Source of the DNA: Catellatospora sp. IY07-71
GTDB taxonomy: Bacteria; Actinomycetota; Actinomycetes; Mycobacteriales; Micromonosporaceae
Direction: 5' to 3'
DNA: 64,000 nucleotides
NCBI RefSeq assembly: GCF_018326265.1
Contig: NZ_AP023360.1
Coordinates: forward strand, 722,501-786,500
Shown piece by piece: positions 45,923-55,824 of this stretch. Under the pieces are notes generated by a model. It had not been told where the DNA came from, made no database searches, and saw only the letters and a program-made list of their open reading frames with translations. The translations under genes and the position numbers were made by a program. The number at the start of each line of letters is the position of its first letter. Position 1 is the stretch's first letter.

Positions 45923-47537
45923 GGCTCACGGCTACGGCGCCGGTTCGGGGGACTGGCCGCCACCTTCCCGTCGTGACCCGCGCGACCGAGACACACCCGG
46001 TCCCCACATACCAGGGGACACGGGTGCGGGCAGGCACGGGTCACTACGCGACAGTGCCCATGACTCTGAGTCACCAAGCCGCACCGGATCGCCCGGCGGA
46101 GGACGCAGGCGGGCCCCCGAGCCGCCGCAGAACCCCGCCGCGGACCGTTTCAACGGCTTCGTGGAGCGCAAGCCGCTGCGCGAGCACCCGGGCGGTATGC
46201 CCGGCCGCTCCGGCGGGCGCGCCGCCCCACCGCCACCCCAGCCGTCGCGCGCGGACGGACCCGGCGCCGACCCGCGCCGCGCGCCCGCGTCACCGCTGGG
46301 CTACGACCCGCGCCGCGCCGCCGAGCCGCGCCCCGCCGAACCGCCACGCCGCGGTGCCGTGCCGGGCGAGCCCACCCGCCGGGGTGCCGTGCCCGGTGAG
46401 CCGCCAGGCGCCCGCAACGGCGCGCTGGCGCGCCCGCGGGGCGTGGAGGACCCGCCGCCCACGGCCTACCGCGCCGCGCCGCCCAACGTCCCGCCGACGC
46501 CGCCCCGGCGCGGCGGCGCCGACCCGCGCCAGCGCTCCGCCCCGCCCGCCACTCCGGTCTCCCCGGGCGTCATGCCCGGCGGCGCGGCACCGGGCGGCCG
46601 CCCCGGCACCATGCCGCGTACCGTCCCGGCGAATCCCGGCGCGCCGGTCCGGGTCGTGCCGCCGCCGCCGACCCGCCCGACGGTGACCCCGCCGCCCGCG
46701 CCGCCCCGGCAGACCGGGCCGCGCCCCGCCGCGGCCAGCGGCCTGGCCGCCGCCGGGCTGCAGCGGCTCGCGGTCAACCCGAACCTGTCCAGCCGGTGGA
46801 AGAAGGCGCTGAGCGTGCTCGGCGTCGTCGCGGTGCTGGCCGTCTGCGCGGTCGGCTCGTTCCTGATGGTGCTGGACGAGAAGAAGGGCAACCAGGCGCA
46901 GGCGAACAGCTCGCCGCCGCCCACCGCGACCCCGGTCGACATCACGTCGCGCGAGGTCGACCCGAAGCCGCTCACCGCGGCGGAGGTCTTCCCCGGCACG
47001 CAGATCGTCATCGACCCGAACAAGCCGACCGAGGTCTACACCGTCATCAAGCCGCAGGTGCTCACCGACTGCCGGGCGGCGGCCAGCGGCGAGATCACCA
47101 AGCTGATCACGACCCTCGGCTGCAGCCAGGTGGTCCGCGGCACCATGAAGTCGCCGAACGGCGCCTACCTGGTCACCGGCGGCATCGTGAACCTGGACAC
47201 GGTGGCCAGCGCGGAGAAGGCGTACGAGGCGATCAAGCCGATCGTCGACGACGGCAAGGGCCGCTTCCTCGGGTACGCGCCGGACCGGCAGGCCAAGAAG
47301 AGCATCACCAAGCCGCTGGCCCTGGCCTCCACCCACGCGGGCTGGAACATCAAGGGCCACTACCTGGTGTACTGCGTCATCGCCCGCTCCGACGGCCAGG
47401 AGATCGCGGTCGGCGACCCGTTCGCCAAGCAGATCCTCTACGACGTGATCGAGTTCTACCTGCGCGGCAAGGTCCTCGAGGACCGCGCCACGGACCCGAT
47501 CGCCCCCAGCGCCTCCCCCGCCCCCGAAGCCTCCTGA
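45921..47537 (+). CDS. proline-rich single-pass membrane protein
   Basis: 538 residues. Residues 1-285 are low-complexity, rich in Pro, Arg, Gly and Ala (repeats such as RRGAVPGEPTRRGAVPGEPP). One transmembrane helix about 297-320 (ALSVLGVVAVLAVCAVGSFLM) is followed by an extracytoplasmic domain of about 215 residues (EVFPGTQIVIDPNKPTEVYT, CRAAASGEITKLITTLGCSQ, GHYLVYCVIARSDGQEI) with three or four cysteines. The cytosolic proline-rich region recalls signalling or scaffold proteins; function unknown. TACGCT lies seven bases before the ATG. Confidence 0.82.
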   Translation: MAHGYGAGSGDWPPPSRRDPRDRDTPGPHIPGDTGAGRHGSLRDSAHDSESPSRTGSPGGGRRRAPEPPQNPAADRFNGFVERKPLREHPGGMPGRSGGRAAPPPPQPSRADGPGADPRRAPASPLGYDPRRAAEPRPAEPPRRGAVPGEPTRRGAVPGEPPGARNGALARPRGVEDPPPTAYRAAPPNVPPTPPRRGGADPRQRSAPPATPVSPGVMPGGAAPGGRPGTMPRTVPANPGAPVRVVPPPPTRPTVTPPPAPPRQTGPRPAAASGLAAAGLQRLAVNPNLSSRWKKALSVLGVVAVLAVCAVGSFLMVLDEKKGNQAQANSSPPPTATPVDITSREVDPKPLTAAEVFPGTQIVIDPNKPTEVYTVIKPQVLTDCRAAASGEITKLITTLGCSQVVRGTMKSPNGAYLVTGGIVNLDTVASAEKAYEAIKPIVDDGKGRFLGYAPDRQAKKSITKPLALASTHAGWNIKGHYLVYCVIARSDGQEIAVGDPFAKQILYDVIEFYLRGKVLEDRATDPIAPSASPAPEAS

Positions 47538-47539
47538 AA

Positions 47540-47620
47540 AGGAAGGGCACCTTCGTCGGCTCGCGTCAGCGAGACGAGCAGCAGCTCTGCTCGTTTTCCG
47601 ATGTAGAAGGTGCCCTTCCT
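47540..47620. terminator. bidirectional nested-stem terminator
   Basis: AGGAAGGGCACCTTC (47540-47554) pairs exactly with GAAGGTGCCCTTCCT (47606-47620); inside, ACGAGCAG (47574-47581) pairs with CTGCTCGT (47587-47594) around CAGCT. It lies two bases after the membrane-protein stop and six before the truA stop on the other strand. Confidence 0.82.
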
Positions 47621-47626
47621 AACGCT

Positions 47627-48469
47627 TCAGGCCTCGCGGGCGGCTCGGGCCAGGCCGGCGGGTACGCCGCGCAGGTTGCGGGTCTGGTCGGCACGGGCCG
47701 CGAACTCCGCCTCGTCCGGGTAGCCGACGGCGACCAGGTTCAGGCCGTGCGGCGGGGCCACCACCACGTCGCTGGAGCGCTCGTGGCGGGTCAGCAGCGA
47801 GGCCGGCCAGTCCGGCTCGCGCCGCCCGTCCCCGGCCGACAGCATCGCCCCCACCAGGCTGCGCACCATCGCCTGGCAGAACGCGTCCGCCTGCACGGTG
47901 GCGACCAGCGTGCCGTCCGGCTCCCGCCGCCAGGACATCGCGGTGATGTGCCGGATCGTGGTCGCGTGCTCCTTACGCTTGCAGAACGCGGCGAAGTCGT
48001 GCTCCCCGCACAGCCCGGCCGCGGCCGCGTTCATCCGCTCCAGGTCGAGCGGGCGCAGCCAGTGCAGGGTGTCCCGGCGGCGCAGCGGGTCCGGGCCCGG
48101 CTCGGCGTCGCACACGCGGTACTCGTAGCGCCGCCACAGCGCCGAGAAGCGGGCGTCGAAGGTCTCCGGCACGGCATGGGCGCGCCAGACCCGTACGTCG
48201 CCCGGCAGCAGGCCCGCCAGGCGGCGCACCAGCGTGGGCCCCAGCGCCGCCCAGCGCTCGACGGGCAGGTCCACGTGGCACACCTGGCCGATCGCGTGTA
48301 CGCCGGCGTCGGTGCGCCCGGCCACGGTCAGCCCGGTCGGGTTGCCGGGCCCGCACACCCGCTCCAGCTCGGCCAGCAGCACACCGGCCACGGTGCGGCG
48401 GCCCGGCTGGGCGGCCCAGCCGGAGAAGTCGGTGCCGTCGTAGCCGACGTCTAGGCGTACCCGGACCAT
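47627..48469 (-). CDS. truA: tRNA pseudouridine(38-40) synthase
   Basis: 280 residues from the ATG at 48469 with GGGAAGAG. RVRLDVGYDGTDFSGWAAQPG, the catalytic GRTDAGVHAIGQV, FDARFSALWRRYEYRV, FCKRKEH and FCQAMVRSLVGAML are TruA landmarks. It modifies the anticodon stem of many tRNAs. Located after rplQ, as usual, but separated from it by a strong hairpin. Confidence 0.96.
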   Translation of the reverse strand: MVRVRLDVGYDGTDFSGWAAQPGRRTVAGVLLAELERVCGPGNPTGLTVAGRTDAGVHAIGQVCHVDLPVERWAALGPTLVRRLAGLLPGDVRVWRAHAVPETFDARFSALWRRYEYRVCDAEPGPDPLRRRDTLHWLRPLDLERMNAAAAGLCGEHDFAAFCKRKEHATTIRHITAMSWRREPDGTLVATVQADAFCQAMVRSLVGAMLSAGDGRREPDWPASLLTRHERSSDVVVAPPHGLNLVAVGYPDEAEFAARADQTRNLRGVPAGLARAAREA

Positions 48470-48491
48470 CTGCTCTTCCCTCCTAAAGCTC

Positions 48492-48532
48492 GAAGCTCCG
48501 CCCGCGCTGTCGGACAGCGCGGGCGGAGCTTC
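48492..48532 (-). terminator. terminator/attenuator between rplQ and truA
   Basis: A perfect 19-bp stem (48492-48510 with 48514-48532; first bases GAAGCTCCGCCCGCG) with a three-base loop, 24 bp after the rplQ stop and 23 bp before the truA ATG on the minus strand. It should end most ribosomal-protein transcripts, leaving truA to read-through or its own promoter. Confidence 0.82.
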
Positions 48533-48555
48533 GGTCACTGCTGAGCGGACGGCCG

Positions 48556-49038
48556 TCAGGCCTTGTCCGCGGCCTCGTCAGCCTCGGTCTCGCCCGACAG
48601 GACGGCGACCTTGTCCTCCTGGGCGGCCTTCTTGGCCTGGGCCTTGGCAGCCTTCGCCGGCGCCGCGGGCGCCGCCACCTCGAGCTCCTCGACCAGCTCG
48701 ATGATCGCCATCGGAGCGGCGTCACCCTTGCGCGGTCCGGTCTTCACGATGCGGGTGTAACCACCGTTGCGGTTCGCGAAGCGCGGGGCGATCTGCTCGA
48801 AGAGGGCCACGAAGGTGTCCTTCTCGCTGATCGTCTTGCGCACCTCACGGCGGGCCTGCAGGTCGTCCCGCTTGGCCTTGGTGATGAGCCGCTCGGCCAG
48901 CGGGCGCAGCCGCTTGGCCTTGGTCTCGGTGGTGGTGATGCGACCGTGCTTGAACAGCGACGTGGCCAGGTTGGCCAGGATCAGCTGCTCGTGCGCGGGG
49001 CTGCCCCCGAGGCGGGGACCCTTGGTGGGCGTGGGCAT
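48556..49038 (-). CDS. rplQ: 50S ribosomal protein L17
   Basis: 160 residues from the ATG at 49038 with TAGGAG. Core: [75 protein letters not shown]-terminal Ala/Lys/Glu-rich extension of about 45 residues, typical of actinobacteria, follows. Last gene of the infA-rplQ operon. Confidence 0.98.
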   Translation of the reverse strand: MPTPTKGPRLGGSPAHEQLILANLATSLFKHGRITTTETKAKRLRPLAERLITKAKRDDLQARREVRKTISEKDTFVALFEQIAPRFANRNGGYTRIVKTGPRKGDAAPMAIIELVEELEVAAPAAPAKAAKAQAKKAAQEDKVAVLSGETEADEAADKA

Positions 49039-49081
49039 TGGTGCTCCTAGTTGTCTTACCGAGCTGCCGAGGCAGGTTCGG

Positions 49082-50104
49082 TTACAGCTGCTCGGTCTCG
49101 CGGTAATCGTCAGTGTCGTAGTCGGCGTCGCCGTAGGAGTCCACGACATGCGCCGGGTCGAAGTTCGGAGCCGAGTCCTTCAGCCCCAGACCCATCCCGG
49201 CGAGCTTCATCTTCACCTCGTCGATGGACTTCTGCCCGAAATTCCTTATGTCGAGCAGGTCCGCCTCGGTGCGCCCGATGAGCTCACCGACGGAGTTGAT
49301 GCCCTCGCGCTTGAGGCAGTTGTACGAGCGGACGGTGAGGTCCAGCTCCTCGATCGGCAGCGCCAGGTCGGCAGCGAGCTGCGCGTCCTGCGGCGACGGG
49401 CCGATGTCGATGCCCTCGGCGGTCTCGTCCAGCTCCCGGCACAGGCCGAACAGCTCCACCAGGGTGGAACCGGCCGACGCCAGCGCGGTCCGCGGCGAGA
49501 TCGACGACTTGGACTCGACGTCGATGATCAGACGGTCGAAGTCGGTGCGCTGCTCGACACGGGTCGCCTCGACGCGGTACGTCACCTTGAGCACCGGCGA
49601 GTAGATCGAGTCGACCGGGATCCGGCCGATCTCGGCGCCGGCGTTCTTGTTCTGCGCCGCGGTGACGTAGCCCCGGCCCCGCTCGACGGTCAGCTCCATG
49701 TCGAGCCGGCCCTTGCCGTTCAGGGTCGCGAGCTTCAGGTCCGGGTTGTGCACCGAGACACCGGCCGGGGGCTGGATGTCACCGGCGGTCACGTCGCCAG
49801 GGCCCTGCTTGCGCAGGTACATGCTGACCGGCTCGTCGTGCTCCGACGAGACGCACAGGTCCTTGACGTTCATGACCAGCTCGACCACGTCCTCCTTGAC
49901 ACCGGGGATCGTGGTGAACTCGTGCAGCACACCGTCGATCTTGATGCTCGTGACGGCCGCGCCCGGGATCGAGCTGAGCAGCGTACGACGCAGCGAGTTG
50001 CCGAGGGTGTAGCCGAACCCGGGCTCGAGCGGCTCGATGGTGAACCGGGAGCGGGTCTCGTTGATCGACTCTTCGGTCAGAGTCGGCCGCTGAGAGATAA
50101 GCAC
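49082..50104 (-). CDS. rpoA: DNA-directed RNA polymerase subunit alpha
   Basis: 340 residues from a GTG at 50104 with TAGGAG. N-terminal assembly domain ([29 protein letters not shown]) and C-terminal domain (about 255-310, [40 protein letters not shown]) that binds UP elements and activators. An acidic tail ends the protein. It lies between rpsD and rplQ. Confidence 0.99.
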   Translation of the reverse strand: MLISQRPTLTEESINETRSRFTIEPLEPGFGYTLGNSLRRTLLSSIPGAAVTSIKIDGVLHEFTTIPGVKEDVVELVMNVKDLCVSSEHDEPVSMYLRKQGPGDVTAGDIQPPAGVSVHNPDLKLATLNGKGRLDMELTVERGRGYVTAAQNKNAGAEIGRIPVDSIYSPVLKVTYRVEATRVEQRTDFDRLIIDVESKSSISPRTALASAGSTLVELFGLCRELDETAEGIDIGPSPQDAQLAADLALPIEELDLTVRSYNCLKREGINSVGELIGRTEADLLDIRNFGQKSIDEVKMKLAGMGLGLKDSAPNFDPAHVVDSYGDADYDTDDYRETEQL

Positions 50105-50194
50105 AGGTGAACTCCTATACGTTGGGCGCCCACTATTTGACGCCACGCGTAATGGCGGCCGGTACGGCATGACGCCGTACCGGCCAGAGCACTA

Positions 50195-50821
50195 CTACTT
50201 GGAGTAGAGCTCGACGATCAGCTGCTCCTGGACCTGGGTGTCGATCACCTGGCGGGCCGGAAGCGAGTGAACGAGAACCTTGAACTGGCTGGGGATGACC
50301 TCCAGCCACGCCGGAACCGAGCGGGAGCCGGCCTCGGCCTGCGCGACCACGAACGGGGTCAGCTGGCGGGACTTGTCCCGCACCTCGACGATGTCGTGCT
50401 CGGTGACGCGGTACGACGGGATGTCGACCTTCTTGCCGTTCACCAGGAAGTGACCGTGCTTCACGACCTGACGGGCGTGGTCACGGGACTTGGCCAGGCC
50501 GGCCCGGTAGACGACGTTGTCCAGGCGCGACTCGAGGATCTGCAGCAGAACCTCACCCGTCTTGCCGGACTTGCGGTTGGCCTCTTCGTAGTAGCCGCGG
50601 AACTGCTTCTCCAGCACGCCGTAGATGCGGCGGGCCTTCTGCTTCTCACGAAGCTGCAGCAGGTACTCGGACTCCTTGGTGCGACCGCGGCCGTGCTGGC
50701 CGGGCGGGAAGGGGCGCGACTCGAACGGGCACTTCGGCCCATCGCACTTGCTGCCCTTGAGGAACAGCTTGACCTTCTCGCGACGGCAACGGCGGCAGTC
50801 GGCGCCGGTGTAACGAGCCAT
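50195..50821 (-). CDS. rpsD: 30S ribosomal protein S4
   Basis: 208 residues. Primary 16S rRNA binder of the 5' domain. [15 protein letters not shown] and [10 protein letters not shown] at the start carry a C-x2-C / C-x4-C zinc-type cluster, so this is the zinc-bearing S4 form. The S4 RNA-binding domain is visible ([36 protein letters not shown]). Between rpsK and rpoA. Confidence 0.99.
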   Translation of the reverse strand: MARYTGADCRRCRREKVKLFLKGSKCDGPKCPFESRPFPPGQHGRGRTKESEYLLQLREKQKARRIYGVLEKQFRGYYEEANRKSGKTGEVLLQILESRLDNVVYRAGLAKSRDHARQVVKHGHFLVNGKKVDIPSYRVTEHDIVEVRDKSRQLTPFVVAQAEAGSRSVPAWLEVIPSQFKVLVHSLPARQVIDTQVQEQLIVELYSK

Positions 50822-50837
50822 GTTTCTCTATCTCCCC

Positions 50838-51245
50838 TTAGACCCGGCGACGCTTGGGCGGACGGCATCCGTTGTGCGGCTGCGGCGTGACGTCGGAGAT
50901 CTGCCCGACCTCGAGACCGGCGGCGGTCAGCGAACGGATGGCGGTCTCACGGCCAGAGCCCGGACCCTTGACGAACACGTCGACCTTGCGCATGCCGTGC
51001 TCCATCGCCCGGCGAGCGGCGGCCTCGGCGGCCAGCTGCGCGGCGAACGGGGTCGACTTGCGCGAGCCCTTGAAGCCGACCTGGCCGGCGGAGGCCCACG
51101 AGATCACAGCACCGGTCGGGTCCGTGATGGACACGATGGTGTTGTTGAACGTGCTCTTGATGTGCGCCTGCCCGTGGGAGACGTTCTTGCGTTCCTTACG
51201 CCGGACCTTCTTGACGGCGGCCCCGGCGCGTGCCTTGGGTGGCAT
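50838..51245 (-). CDS. rpsK: 30S ribosomal protein S11
   Basis: 135 residues. Platform protein of the small subunit. [56 protein letters not shown] and the ending [13 protein letters not shown] are family hallmarks. Sixteen bases precede rpsD; rpsM is upstream. Confidence 0.99.
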   Translation of the reverse strand: MPPKARAGAAVKKVRRKERKNVSHGQAHIKSTFNNTIVSITDPTGAVISWASAGQVGFKGSRKSTPFAAQLAAEAAARRAMEHGMRKVDVFVKGPGSGRETAIRSLTAAGLEVGQISDVTPQPHNGCRPPKRRRV

Positions 51246-51285
51246 ATTCTTGTGCGCTCCTTCTCGATGCGGTTGCTACAGCGCT

Positions 51286-51666
51286 TTACTTCTTGCCGGG
51301 CTTCTTCTTGCCGGCCACGGTCCGCTTCGGGCCCTTGCGGGTACGAGCGTTCGTGCGGGTGCGCTGCCCACGGACGGGCAGGCCCTTGCGGTGCCGGATG
51401 CCCTCGTAGCAACCGATCTCCACCTTGCGGCGGATGTCAGCGGCGACCTCGCGGCGCAGGTCGCCTTCAACCTTGAAGTTCGCTTCGATGTAGTCACGAA
51501 GCTGGACGACCTCTTCGTCGGTGAGGTCCTTGGCCCGCTTGTTCGGGTCGAGACCCGTCGCGGTGCACAGCTCAACCGACCGGGTGCGGCCGATGCCGTA
51601 GATGTAGGTAAGCGCGATCTCCAGCCGCTTCTCGCGGGGAAGATCCACGCCGACGAGACGTGCCAT
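51286..51666 (-). CDS. rpsM: 30S ribosomal protein S13
   Basis: 126 residues from the ATG at 51666. [47 protein letters not shown] and a basic tail ending KKKPGKK that contacts P-site tRNA. A 190-bp gap upstream to rpmJ holds a CCCCACC/GGGTGGGG stem and a TCCGAC/GTCGGA stem, which may modulate read-through. Confidence 0.99.
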   Translation of the reverse strand: MARLVGVDLPREKRLEIALTYIYGIGRTRSVELCTATGLDPNKRAKDLTDEEVVQLRDYIEANFKVEGDLRREVAADIRRKVEIGCYEGIRHRKGLPVRGQRTRTNARTRKGPKRTVAGKKKPGKK

Positions 51667-51857
51667 GTGCGGGCTGCTCCTCGTAGCTTGGCGGAGGTCT
51701 GCGCCCGATCCATCCCCCACCTGCCCGGGTGGGGCCCCGGCCTCCGACCGGGGGTTGATCCGCAGAGCTGTCCGACATGTCGGAGCGTTCCCGCGGCTGG
51801 AACGAGCTATTGCTGGTGGTGCTGCAACTGCCTCAGGCAGCAGTCAGGAGGCTGAGC

Positions 51858-51971
51858 TCAGCCCTGACGCTGCTTGTGGCGCGGGTCGTCACAAATGATC
51901 ATGACCCGGCCGTGCCGGCGGATGACGCGGCACTTGTTGCAGATCTTCTTGACACTCGGCTTGACCTTCAC
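51858..51971 (-). CDS. rpmJ: 50S ribosomal protein L36
   Basis: 37 residues from a GTG at 51971: [19 protein letters not shown], then [17 protein letters not shown]. The zinc ribbon C-x2-C-x12-C-x4-H is complete, so this is the zinc-binding form of L36. Located between infA and rpsM as usual in Gram-positive bacteria. Confidence 0.97.
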   Translation of the reverse strand: MKVKPSVKKICNKCRVIRRHGRVMIICDDPRHKQRQG

Positions 51972-52053
51972 GGCTCGCCTTTGCTGCTGTTCCCCGTCCG
52001 CACAGCGTCGGGCCGGGGAAAGACGGACACGGACTCACCCGGTGAGTCAGTGG

Positions 52054-52275
52054 TTACTTGTAGCGGTAGACGATCCGCCCGCGGGTGAGGTCGTACGGCG
52101 AGAGTTCGACGACGACCCGGTCCTCGGGCAGGATGCGAATGTAGTGCTGACGCATCTTGCCGCTGATGTGGGCCAAGACCTTGTGACCGTTCGCGAGCTC
52201 GACCCGGAACATTGCGTTCGGGAGTGGCTCGATGACCCGGCCCTCGATCTCGATGGCCCCGTCCTTCTTCGGCAT
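52054..52275 (-). CDS. infA: translation initiation factor IF-1
   Basis: 73 residues from the ATG at 52275, preceded by [45 protein letters not shown] and RGRIVYRYK form the single OB fold that blocks the ribosomal A site during initiation. First gene of infA-rpmJ-rpsM-rpsK-rpsD-rpoA-rplQ. Its own promoter is at 52416-52445. Confidence 0.99.
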   Translation of the reverse strand: MPKKDGAIEIEGRVIEPLPNAMFRVELANGHKVLAHISGKMRQHYIRILPEDRVVVELSPYDLTRGRIVYRYK

Positions 52276-52415
52276 GTCCTCCGCTACCTGACTTAGGGTG
52301 AATGGTCGGCCCACCAGTCCATCACGATCCGTGGCACGGATCGCGCCAGCCGCGGTTCCGCCGACCCCCGAAGCGCGGGGAGCATGGCGGAGTGGACGCG
52401 GTGCGCCGATTGGTC

Positions 52416-52445
52416 AGTCTACGCCCACGTGGGCATCGACACCAA
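52416..52445 (-). promoter_or_regulatory. probable sigma70-type promoter for infA operon
   Basis: Minus strand TTGGTG (52440-52445), 18-bp spacer, TAGACT (52416-52421), 140 bp before infA. Together with a terminator-like palindrome behind map this makes infA a new transcription unit. A small GGGAGTGT/ACACTCCC stem (52468-52491) lies just upstream. Confidence 0.5.
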
Positions 52446-52537
52446 ACCACCCCCGGCACCCACGTGCGGGAGTGTCGCATTCCACACTCCCCTGCCCGGC
52501 TGCCGGAAGATTGCGGCTCCGCGGTGCCGCCGAGCCG

Positions 52538-52602
52538 AAGATCGCGATTTCGTGTCGAGAAGTGCGGTGTGGCCTGAGCTTTGGACACGAAACGGCGATC
52601 TT
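52538..52602. repeat. palindromic element, AAGATCGC...TTCGTGTC family, copy C
   Basis: AAGATCGCGATTTCGTGTC (52538-52556) and GACACGAAACGGCGATCTT (52584-52602) pair with two mismatches. It lies in the 386-bp gap between map and infA and likely terminates the secY-adk-map transcript. The core matches the copies at 13856 and 18715. Confidence 0.8.
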
Positions 52603-52661
52603 GCCCCGCTGACCGCGCCGACCCGGCCACGCGACCGGACGGACCGGCCGGGAGTCACAGG

Positions 52662-53483
52662 TCAGGAGGCGGCGGAGGTCAGCAGGTCGCCGAGACGCGC
52701 CGCGCCGCCGTCGGGGGCCGTCAGCACCCAGACGCCGTCTTCGAACAGGCCGATCGAGTGCTCCACGTGCGCGGCGTACGAGCCGTCGGTGGTGACCACC
52801 GTCCAGCCGTCGGACAGTTCGGCGGTGCGCGCCGAGCCCATCGTGATCATCGGCTCGATGGCCAGCGCCATGCCGGGGATCAGCTGCGGCCCGCGCCCGG
52901 GGCGGCCGTGGTTGTGGATGTGCGGGTCCTGGTGCATGGCGGTGCCGATGCCGTGGCCGCCGTAGCCCTTGACGATGCCGTACTTGCGCGGCGCCTTGCG
53001 CACCGCTGACTCCACCGCGTACGAGATGTCGGTGAGCCGCCCCGTGCCGACGCGCACGCCCCGGGCCGCGGCCGCGATGCCGGCCCACATGGCGTCCTCC
53101 GCGACCTCGGCCATGCGCAGCAGCTCGGGCCGGGTCTCGCCGACGCCCACGGTGATCGCGGCGTCGCCGTGCCAGCCGTTCAGGATCGCGCCGCAGTCGA
53201 TGGAGATGAGGTCGCCCTCGGCCAGCACGTGCTTCGGGTTGGGGATGGTGTGCACGATCTGCTCGTTGACCGACGAGCAGATCGTCGCCGGGAAGCCGTG
53301 ATAGCCCTTGAAGGACGGGATCGCGCCGTGTGACCGGATCACGTCCTCGGCGATCGCGTCGAGCTCGGCGGTGCTCACCCCGGGCTTGACCGCCTCGCGG
53401 GTCGCGGCCAGGGCCGCCGCCACCACCAGGCCGGCCGCGCGCATCAACCGCAGCTGCTCCGGGGTCTTGATCTCGATGTCCAT
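52662..53483 (-). CDS. map: type I methionine aminopeptidase
   Basis: 273 residues from the ATG at 53483. Removes N-terminal Met. Metal ligands: LISIDCGAI and HGDAAIT (two Asp), YGGHGIGTAMH (His), AIEPMI and VEHSIGL (two Glu). No N-terminal zinc-finger extension. Third gene after secY and adk, with an intra-operon hairpin in front. Confidence 0.97.
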   Translation of the reverse strand: MDIEIKTPEQLRLMRAAGLVVAAALAATREAVKPGVSTAELDAIAEDVIRSHGAIPSFKGYHGFPATICSSVNEQIVHTIPNPKHVLAEGDLISIDCGAILNGWHGDAAITVGVGETRPELLRMAEVAEDAMWAGIAAAARGVRVGTGRLTDISYAVESAVRKAPRKYGIVKGYGGHGIGTAMHQDPHIHNHGRPGRGPQLIPGMALAIEPMITMGSARTAELSDGWTVVTTDGSYAAHVEHSIGLFEDGVWVLTAPDGGAARLGDLLTSAAS

Positions 53484-53515
53484 GTGCTCGGCCGTCGCCT
53501 TCCCCGAACGCCGGT

Positions 53516-53543
53516 CCCCGCCGGGTGCGCACACCCGGCGGGG
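53516..53543 (-). terminator. intra-operon hairpin between adk and map
   Basis: CCCCGCCGGGTG and CACCCGGCGGGG pair perfectly (12 bp) with a CGCA loop, in the 151-bp adk-map gap. It could attenuate map expression or protect the upstream mRNA end. Confidence 0.6.
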
Positions 53544-53634
53544 TCCCGTGCGATGCTCGGTCGTCCCGCTCAGCGCGACGAGGCGTAGCCGCAGTCCCGC
53601 AGGCGCCGGCCCCACCGCCGCGCGCCAGGCAATG

Positions 53635-54288
53635 TTACGCGCTGAACGAGCGCAGCTCGTTGATGGCCCGCTCGGTGACGTCCTCCACCGGCCCGGTGGC
53701 GTCGATGCCGACCAGCTTGCCCTGGGCGCCGTAGTGGTCGACCAGCGGCGCGGTGTCGCGGCCGTAGACCTTGAGCCGCTCCGTGATGGTCTCGGCCTTG
53801 TCGTCGTCCCGCTGGTAGAGCTCGCCCCCGCAGCGGTCGCAGACGCCCTCGTTGCTGGTCGGGTCGAACTCGACGTGCCAGATCTTCTTGCAGCCGTGGC
53901 AGGTGCGGCGGCCGGACAGGCGCCGGATGACCTCGTCGTTGTCGACGATCAGCTCCAGCACCAGGTCCAGCGTGGCGCCCGTGTCGGCCAGCATCTTGTC
54001 CAGCGCGACGGCCTGCGGCACGGTGCGCGGGAAGCCGTCGAGCAGGAAGCCGTCCACGGCGTCCTGCTCGGCCAGCCGGCCGCGCACCATGTTGATGGTC
54101 ACCTCGTCCGGCACCAGGCCGCCGGCGTCCATGTACCGCTTGGCCTCCAGGCCGAGCGGGGTGCCCTGCGAGACGTTGGCGCGGAAGATGTCACCCGTCG
54201 AGATCTTCGGCACGGAGAGGTGCGCGGCGATGAACTCCGCCTGCGTACCCTTGCCCGCTCCCGGCGGACCCACCAGCACCAGCCGCAT
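53635..54288 (-). CDS. adk: adenylate kinase
   Basis: 217 residues. P-loop [13 protein letters not shown] near residue 7, AMP-binding [20 protein letters not shown], and a LID domain carrying a four-cysteine zinc site (CHGC...CDRC), the long-form enzyme. Start ATG at 54288 overlaps the stop of a 24-codon mini-ORF (TGATG), which in turn overlaps the secY stop. Same order as in other actinobacteria. Confidence 0.98.
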   Translation of the reverse strand: MRLVLVGPPGAGKGTQAEFIAAHLSVPKISTGDIFRANVSQGTPLGLEAKRYMDAGGLVPDEVTINMVRGRLAEQDAVDGFLLDGFPRTVPQAVALDKMLADTGATLDLVLELIVDNDEVIRRLSGRRTCHGCKKIWHVEFDPTSNEGVCDRCGGELYQRDDDKAETITERLKVYGRDTAPLVDHYGAQGKLVGIDATGPVEDVTERAINELRSFSA

Positions 54289-54362
54289 CACGGCACCTCC
54301 CGAAGACCGGCGAACCGGCGGCGCAGGAACGCGCCGCCGATCCGCTGTGCCTGGCTGCTCAT
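54288..54362 (-). other. 24-codon bridging mini-ORF between secY and adk
   Basis: ATG at 54362 overlaps the secY stop as ATGA; the frame (begins [10 protein letters not shown], ends FAGLREVP, five or six arginines) ends at a TGA that shares one base with the adk ATG (TGATG). It fills the whole gap. A translational bridge is more likely than a working peptide. Confidence 0.45.
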
Positions 54363-55687
54363 CGGAGGAACCCTTCGTAGCTGCGCTGCATGAGCTGGCT
54401 CTCGATCTGCTTGACCGTCTCCAGGCCCACACCCACCATGATCAGCACGGCCGTGCCGCCGAAGGGGAAGTTCTGGTAGCTCTGCGAGTCAAGCCAGATG
54501 AAGAACATGTTCGGCAGGATCGCGATGATGCCCAGGTAGAGCGCGCCCGGCAGGGTGATCCGGCTGAGGATGAACTCCAGGTAGTCCGCCGTGGGCTTGC
54601 CCGGACGGATACCCGGCACGAAGCCGCCGTACTTCTTCATGTTGTCCGCGATCTCGGTCGGGTTGAACGTGATCGAGACGTAGAAGTACGTGAAGAAGAT
54701 GATCATCGCGAAGTAGAGCGCGATGTAGCTCCAGTGGGTGGGGTCCGTCAGGTACGTCTTGATCCACGTGTAGACGGCGCTCGGATCGTTGGCGTCCATG
54801 AACTGCAGCGCCAGCGTGGGCAGGTACAGCAGCGACGAGGCGAAGATGACCGGGATGACACCCGCCTGGTTGACCTTCAGCGGGATGTACGTCGAGGTGC
54901 CGCCGTACATGCGCCGGCCGACCATGCGCTTGGCGTACTGCACCGGAATGCGGCGCTGCGCCTGCTCGATGTACACCACCAGCGCGATCACGACCACGAC
55001 CAGCGCCAGCACGCCGACGAAGCCCCACCAGCCCTTGGCCTCCTTGAGGGTCCAGCCCTCGGCGGGGAGGCGGGCGGCGATCGAGGTGAAGATCAGGACG
55101 GACATGCCGTTGCCGACGCCGCGGTCGGTGATGAGCTCGCCCAGCCACATGACGACACCGGTGCCCGCGGTCATGGTGACCACCAGCGCGGTCAGCGTGA
55201 CCCACTGCGGCAGGCTGGTGTCCGGCACGATCGGGAACTGGTCGCAGGCGCCGTTGAACAGCTGGCCGGAGCGGGCCAGCGCGACGAACGCCGAGGACTG
55301 CAGCACCGCCAGGCCCAGGGTCAGGTAGCGGGTGTACTGCGTGATCTTCGCCTGGCCCGACTGGCCCTCCTTGCGGAGCTGCTCCAGGCGCGGGATGACC
55401 ACGGTCAGCAGCTGCAGGATGATCGACGCCGTGATGTACGGCATGATGCCGAGCGCGAAGACCGACAGCGACAGCAGCGCGCCACCGGAGAAGAGGTTGA
55501 GAAGCGTGAAGACCCCGCTCTCGGCGCCGGTCTCCATCGCGGCGATGCACTTCTGCACGTTCCCGTACGAGACACCGGGGCTGGGCAGCGTGGCACCGAG
55601 ACGGTAGATGGCGATGATCCCGAGCGTGAACAGAATCTTCTTGCGCAGGTCAGGCGTCTTGAACGCACTGACAAAAGCGGAGAGCAA
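54359..55687 (-). CDS. secY: protein translocase subunit SecY
   Basis: 442 residues from a TTG at 55687 directly behind AGGAGGAAGAAG; the actinobacterial N-terminus [20 protein letters not shown] fits this start, while the longer frame upstream does not look coding. About ten membrane helices, the plug region after [11 protein letters not shown], and cytosolic loops [24 protein letters not shown] ([17 protein letters not shown]) and [19 protein letters not shown]. Core of the Sec channel. Own promoter at 55825-55854. Confidence 0.97.
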   Translation of the reverse strand: MLSAFVSAFKTPDLRKKILFTLGIIAIYRLGATLPSPGVSYGNVQKCIAAMETGAESGVFTLLNLFSGGALLSLSVFALGIMPYITASIILQLLTVVIPRLEQLRKEGQSGQAKITQYTRYLTLGLAVLQSSAFVALARSGQLFNGACDQFPIVPDTSLPQWVTLTALVVTMTAGTGVVMWLGELITDRGVGNGMSVLIFTSIAARLPAEGWTLKEAKGWWGFVGVLALVVVVIALVVYIEQAQRRIPVQYAKRMVGRRMYGGTSTYIPLKVNQAGVIPVIFASSLLYLPTLALQFMDANDPSAVYTWIKTYLTDPTHWSYIALYFAMIIFFTYFYVSITFNPTEIADNMKKYGGFVPGIRPGKPTADYLEFILSRITLPGALYLGIIAILPNMFFIWLDSQSYQNFPFGGTAVLIMVGVGLETVKQIESQLMQRSYEGFLR

Positions 55688-55824
55688 CTTCTTCCTCCTG
55701 CGCGCGGCACCGGGGGCCGGTGGCTGTGGTAAGGGGCGTGACGGTGATGTATCTCGGTGCGGCCGAGACCGCTTACGGTCGGCCGTCACCGCGCCACGCG
55801 CAGTTTACGCGTAGCTGGGATCGG

